Of a DNA stretch of 14,791 nucleotides, positions 13,108 through 14,791 are shown in pieces. Position 1 is the first letter of the stretch. Every line of letters begins with the position of its first letter. The stretch is from Bog-532 sp036495425 (GTDB lineage Bacteria > Actinomycetota > Actinomycetes > Streptosporangiales > Streptosporangiaceae): contig DASXMW010000044.1 in the NCBI GenBank assembly GCA_036495425.1, positions 1-14,791 on the forward strand. Direction: 5' to 3'. Under the pieces are notes generated by a model, which was not told the DNA's origin, searched no databases, and saw only the letters and a list, made by a program, of their open reading frames with translations. The translations under genes were made by a program, and so were the position numbers.

Positions 13108-13673
13108 CCGGGGCGTTCCGGTGGCTGCGCCCCGGTGGGGTGTCCGGGTGGCTGCGGCGGGGTGAGGTTCCCGGTGCGGACGTGGCCGGCACCGCGTTGA
13201 GCTGGATCGGAGACGAGCGCATCGCGGTCAGCGGGCTTCCACGAGCCGCCGCCATACCCCGGCTGGCTGAGCAGGGGGTGACCCACGTGGTCAACTGCCG
13301 ACCACGGATGGACGTGTGGTGGTCCGGAGATCTGACCGCCGAGCGGCGGGTGTTCGGGGCCGAGCGGGTGGCGCACGCGGCCATGCAGGATCACGGCCTG
13401 CGTCAGCGGCCCGCGGCCTGGGCGGGGGCGGTCTGCTTTGCCGCACGGGCGCTGGACGACGAGCCGGAGGCGGGGGTGCTCATCCACTGCACCGCCGGGC
13501 GGCACCGGTCGGTGATGGTGGCCTACGCGGTGCTGCGGTTGCGGGGACACGACCGGGACGAGGCGGCGGAGCTGGTGCTGCGATACCGGGCCGAGGCTGA
13601 GCTGGTGCCGGCCTACGTGCGTAGCGTGGAGGCGTGGCTGGCCACGGGGACGGGCCGCGCGTTCAGACGGTGA
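13104..13673 (+). CDS. Dual-specificity/tyrosine phosphatase-family protein
   Basis: This 189-residue protein carries a canonical cysteine-phosphatase signature, HCTAGRHRS (128-136). Cys129 is the nucleophile, Arg135 binds phosphate, and the following Ser is conserved. Asp96 in 'MQDHGLRQRP' is the likely general acid. Residues about 33-130 follow the dual-specificity fold ('WIGDERIAVSGLP', 'GVTHVVNCRP'). The first 30 residues are Gly/Arg-rich and not clearly part of the domain. The start ATG overlaps the nitroreductase stop by four bases (ATGA), implying translational coupling; no independent ribosome binding site is seen. The likely substrates are phosphoproteins or phosphorylated small molecules. 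A later in-frame start remains possible. Confidence 0.82.
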   Translation: MTGAFRWLRPGGVSGWLRRGEVPGADVAGTALSWIGDERIAVSGLPRAAAIPRLAEQGVTHVVNCRPRMDVWWSGDLTAERRVFGAERVAHAAMQDHGLRQRPAAWAGAVCFAARALDDEPEAGVLIHCTAGRHRSVMVAYAVLRLRGHDRDEAAELVLRYRAEAELVPAYVRSVEAWLATGTGRAFRR

Positions 13674-13707
13674 GGAGAGCGCAGGGGTGGTTTCTCCTGC
13701 CTAGGAG
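13673..13707. terminator. Inverted repeats between convergent genes, possible weak terminator
   Basis: Several short alternative stems overlap here: AGGAGA/TCTCCT (13673-13678 with 13693-13698), GCAGG/CCTGC (13681-13685 with 13696-13700) and CTCCT/AGGAG (13694-13698 with 13703-13707). They lie between the stops of the phosphatase and the convergent unknown gene. None has a U-run, so termination is plausible only by position. Confidence 0.25.
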
Positions 13708-14759
13708 GGACACTCGTCCACGCGGCTGACAAAGCTTGAATCCCCTGGCCCCTCGTCTTCTGACCACCGGTACGAGGACGAGATCAGCAGCCGTCCCCGC
13801 TGGTCAACGTAATGAGTTCCGGTGTTCGCAAAACTGGTTTTGCCACTGGGAAGAAAGATGTGGATACTGTCGCGCCTTGGTTTTACGCCGAACGGTGAAA
13901 AAACCACCTCATGGACGTCCACATAGTCCGTGGCGTCCTCCTTGTCAGGTGGGTCCCCCCGGAATGCGAGCAGGAAAGTCCCACCCGACACATCTCGGAT
14001 CAGGTGAACCTGCGAGGCATCGTGGGAAACGGGGAAGGGGAAAGTGCTCTCGGGGGAAGCAGGCCGGAACGCAGCGATATCGATGACTCCGGGCGTGCAA
14101 CCCTTGAAGAGCTCACCCGGGCTGGCCGTGTACAGCTCGACCTTCCCGGATTTGTCGTCGACGTAGGCGATGCCCAGATAGTAACGGTCACCGACTCGAT
14201 CGAGGAAGACAAGGTTCGGCCCGCCGGACAGCGTCGCCGGACTGATGTAGCCCCGCAGTTCCAGCGGCTTCGACGGCACCCAATGGTAGATGCCGAGCCG
14301 GTGCGTGTTCTGTTCGGCCAGAAACAGGTAGCCGGCGTCAGCGTTATTGACATCGGGAAGAAACGCCATGTCGCACGGATGCTGCTCCGCCGTCTCAAGG
14401 ACTCCGTGTATCAGCGGCGCCACCGTGAGCGGGTGGGTCGATACAACGTGCTCACCACGGGTCGGGCCGGAGTACCGGAACTGCATGAGATTGCCCCGGT
14501 CACCAGAATCTGTCTCCGAGTGAGACAGGAAGAAGTAGATCGAGCCATCGGACAACTGGTGCGTGCGGGCCAGACCCTGATGATGATCCTCGCCCTCCCG
14601 GTCAATGCCAAAGGGAAGTTCGTCGTGGCTTTGGCTCTCGAGCGTGTCCAGATAGAAACTCGAGCTCTGCTGCCGGTTGGCCACGATTGCGCGCAGCTCT
14701 TCGGCGATGGTTCTTCGCGTCTGGTTCGATTGGGGATAGACGCAGGACGCGGTGGGCAC
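13701..14759 (-). CDS. Hypothetical protein, low-GC relative to neighbours
   Basis: I do not recognise this family. Reading from GTG 14759 gives 352 residues with no signal peptide or membrane segment. The sequence is rich in aromatic residues and short beta-like stretches, for example 'GYLFLAEQNTHRLGIYHW', 'RYYLGIAYVDDKSGKVELY' and 'GGTFLLAFRGDPP'. These recur at intervals and resemble the blades of a beta-propeller, though no catalytic motif is evident. GTG 14759 is chosen because AAGGAGG lies four bases upstream; TTG 14786 in frame would give 361 residues but has no visible ribosome binding site before the window ends. GC content is visibly lower than elsewhere (28 of 60 bases in 13801-13860) with more A/T-ending codons, suggesting a different origin. 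It converges on the phosphatase gene. Confidence 0.7.
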   Translation of the reverse strand: MPTASCVYPQSNQTRRTIAEELRAIVANRQQSSSFYLDTLESQSHDELPFGIDREGEDHHQGLARTHQLSDGSIYFFLSHSETDSGDRGNLMQFRYSGPTRGEHVVSTHPLTVAPLIHGVLETAEQHPCDMAFLPDVNNADAGYLFLAEQNTHRLGIYHWVPSKPLELRGYISPATLSGGPNLVFLDRVGDRYYLGIAYVDDKSGKVELYTASPGELFKGCTPGVIDIAAFRPASPESTFPFPVSHDASQVHLIRDVSGGTFLLAFRGDPPDKEDATDYVDVHEVVFSPFGVKPRRDSIHIFLPSGKTSFANTGTHYVDQRGRLLISSSYRWSEDEGPGDSSFVSRVDECPS

Positions 14760-14763
14760 GGCG

Positions 14764-14770
14764 CCTCCTT
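14764..14770 (-). promoter_or_regulatory. Ribosome binding site of the hypothetical gene
   Basis: AAGGAGG on the minus strand, four bases before GTG 14759, decides this start over the in-frame TTG nine codons earlier. The spacing is slightly short but usable. Confidence 0.6.
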
Positions 14771-14791
14771 GATACAGCGTGCTCAAGTGCT

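Overview
The window reads as chromosomal DNA from a high-GC actinobacterium. Base composition is very GC-rich for most of its length, third codon positions are nearly all G or C, GTG starts are common, and several genes have a -10 hexamer exactly six bases before the start codon, as in leaderless actinobacterial transcripts. The families present (several FAD enzymes, TetR regulator, acyl-CoA dehydrogenase, ADP-forming acyl-CoA synthetase) fit a soil actinomycete with broad catabolic ability. The genus cannot be named from the sequence alone.

Layout. Bases 2-352 are the tail of a Rieske ring-hydroxylating oxygenase alpha subunit, followed by a glutathione peroxidase with its own leaderless promoter (404-892). 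A convergent acyl-CoA dehydrogenase (895-2061, minus) then starts a group of catabolic genes. It is divergent from a DAO-family FAD oxidoreductase (2128-3387) and a PYROXD2/phytoene-desaturase-like FAD oxidoreductase (3397-5061). Running the other way and meeting them tail to tail are an ADP-forming acyl-CoA synthetase (5048-7207, minus) and a second PYROXD2-like paralogue (7207-8874, minus), joined by a TGATG stop/start overlap. Divergent from that pair is a rightward unit: TetR regulator (9038-9715), PotA-type ABC ATPase (9751-10875) and PaaK/CapK-like adenylate-forming ligase (10899-12311).

The key observation is a 20-bp element, TTGACTGAAYGTTCAGTYTA, with a palindromic core. It occurs at 2092-2111 and again at 8935-8954, once in each divergent intergenic region. 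In both places it overlaps a plausible minus-strand -10 box in the same way. The simplest reading is that the local TetR protein controls both regions, so one small-molecule signal governs four transcription units holding three FAD amine-oxidase/desaturase-type enzymes, an acyl-CoA dehydrogenase, two mechanistically different acid:CoA ligases and a transporter ATPase. The substrate is not evident. An N-containing or unsaturated carboxylic acid that is CoA-activated and oxidised by flavoenzymes is a reasonable hypothesis.

The right end looks unrelated: a leaderless nitroreductase (12502-13107) overlapping a dual-specificity-type phosphatase (13104-13673), then a convergent gene of unknown function (13701-14759, minus) with clearly lower GC that may have been acquired by transfer. 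No tRNA, rRNA, CRISPR array or insertion sequence was seen, and no stretch over 300 bases lacks a gene.
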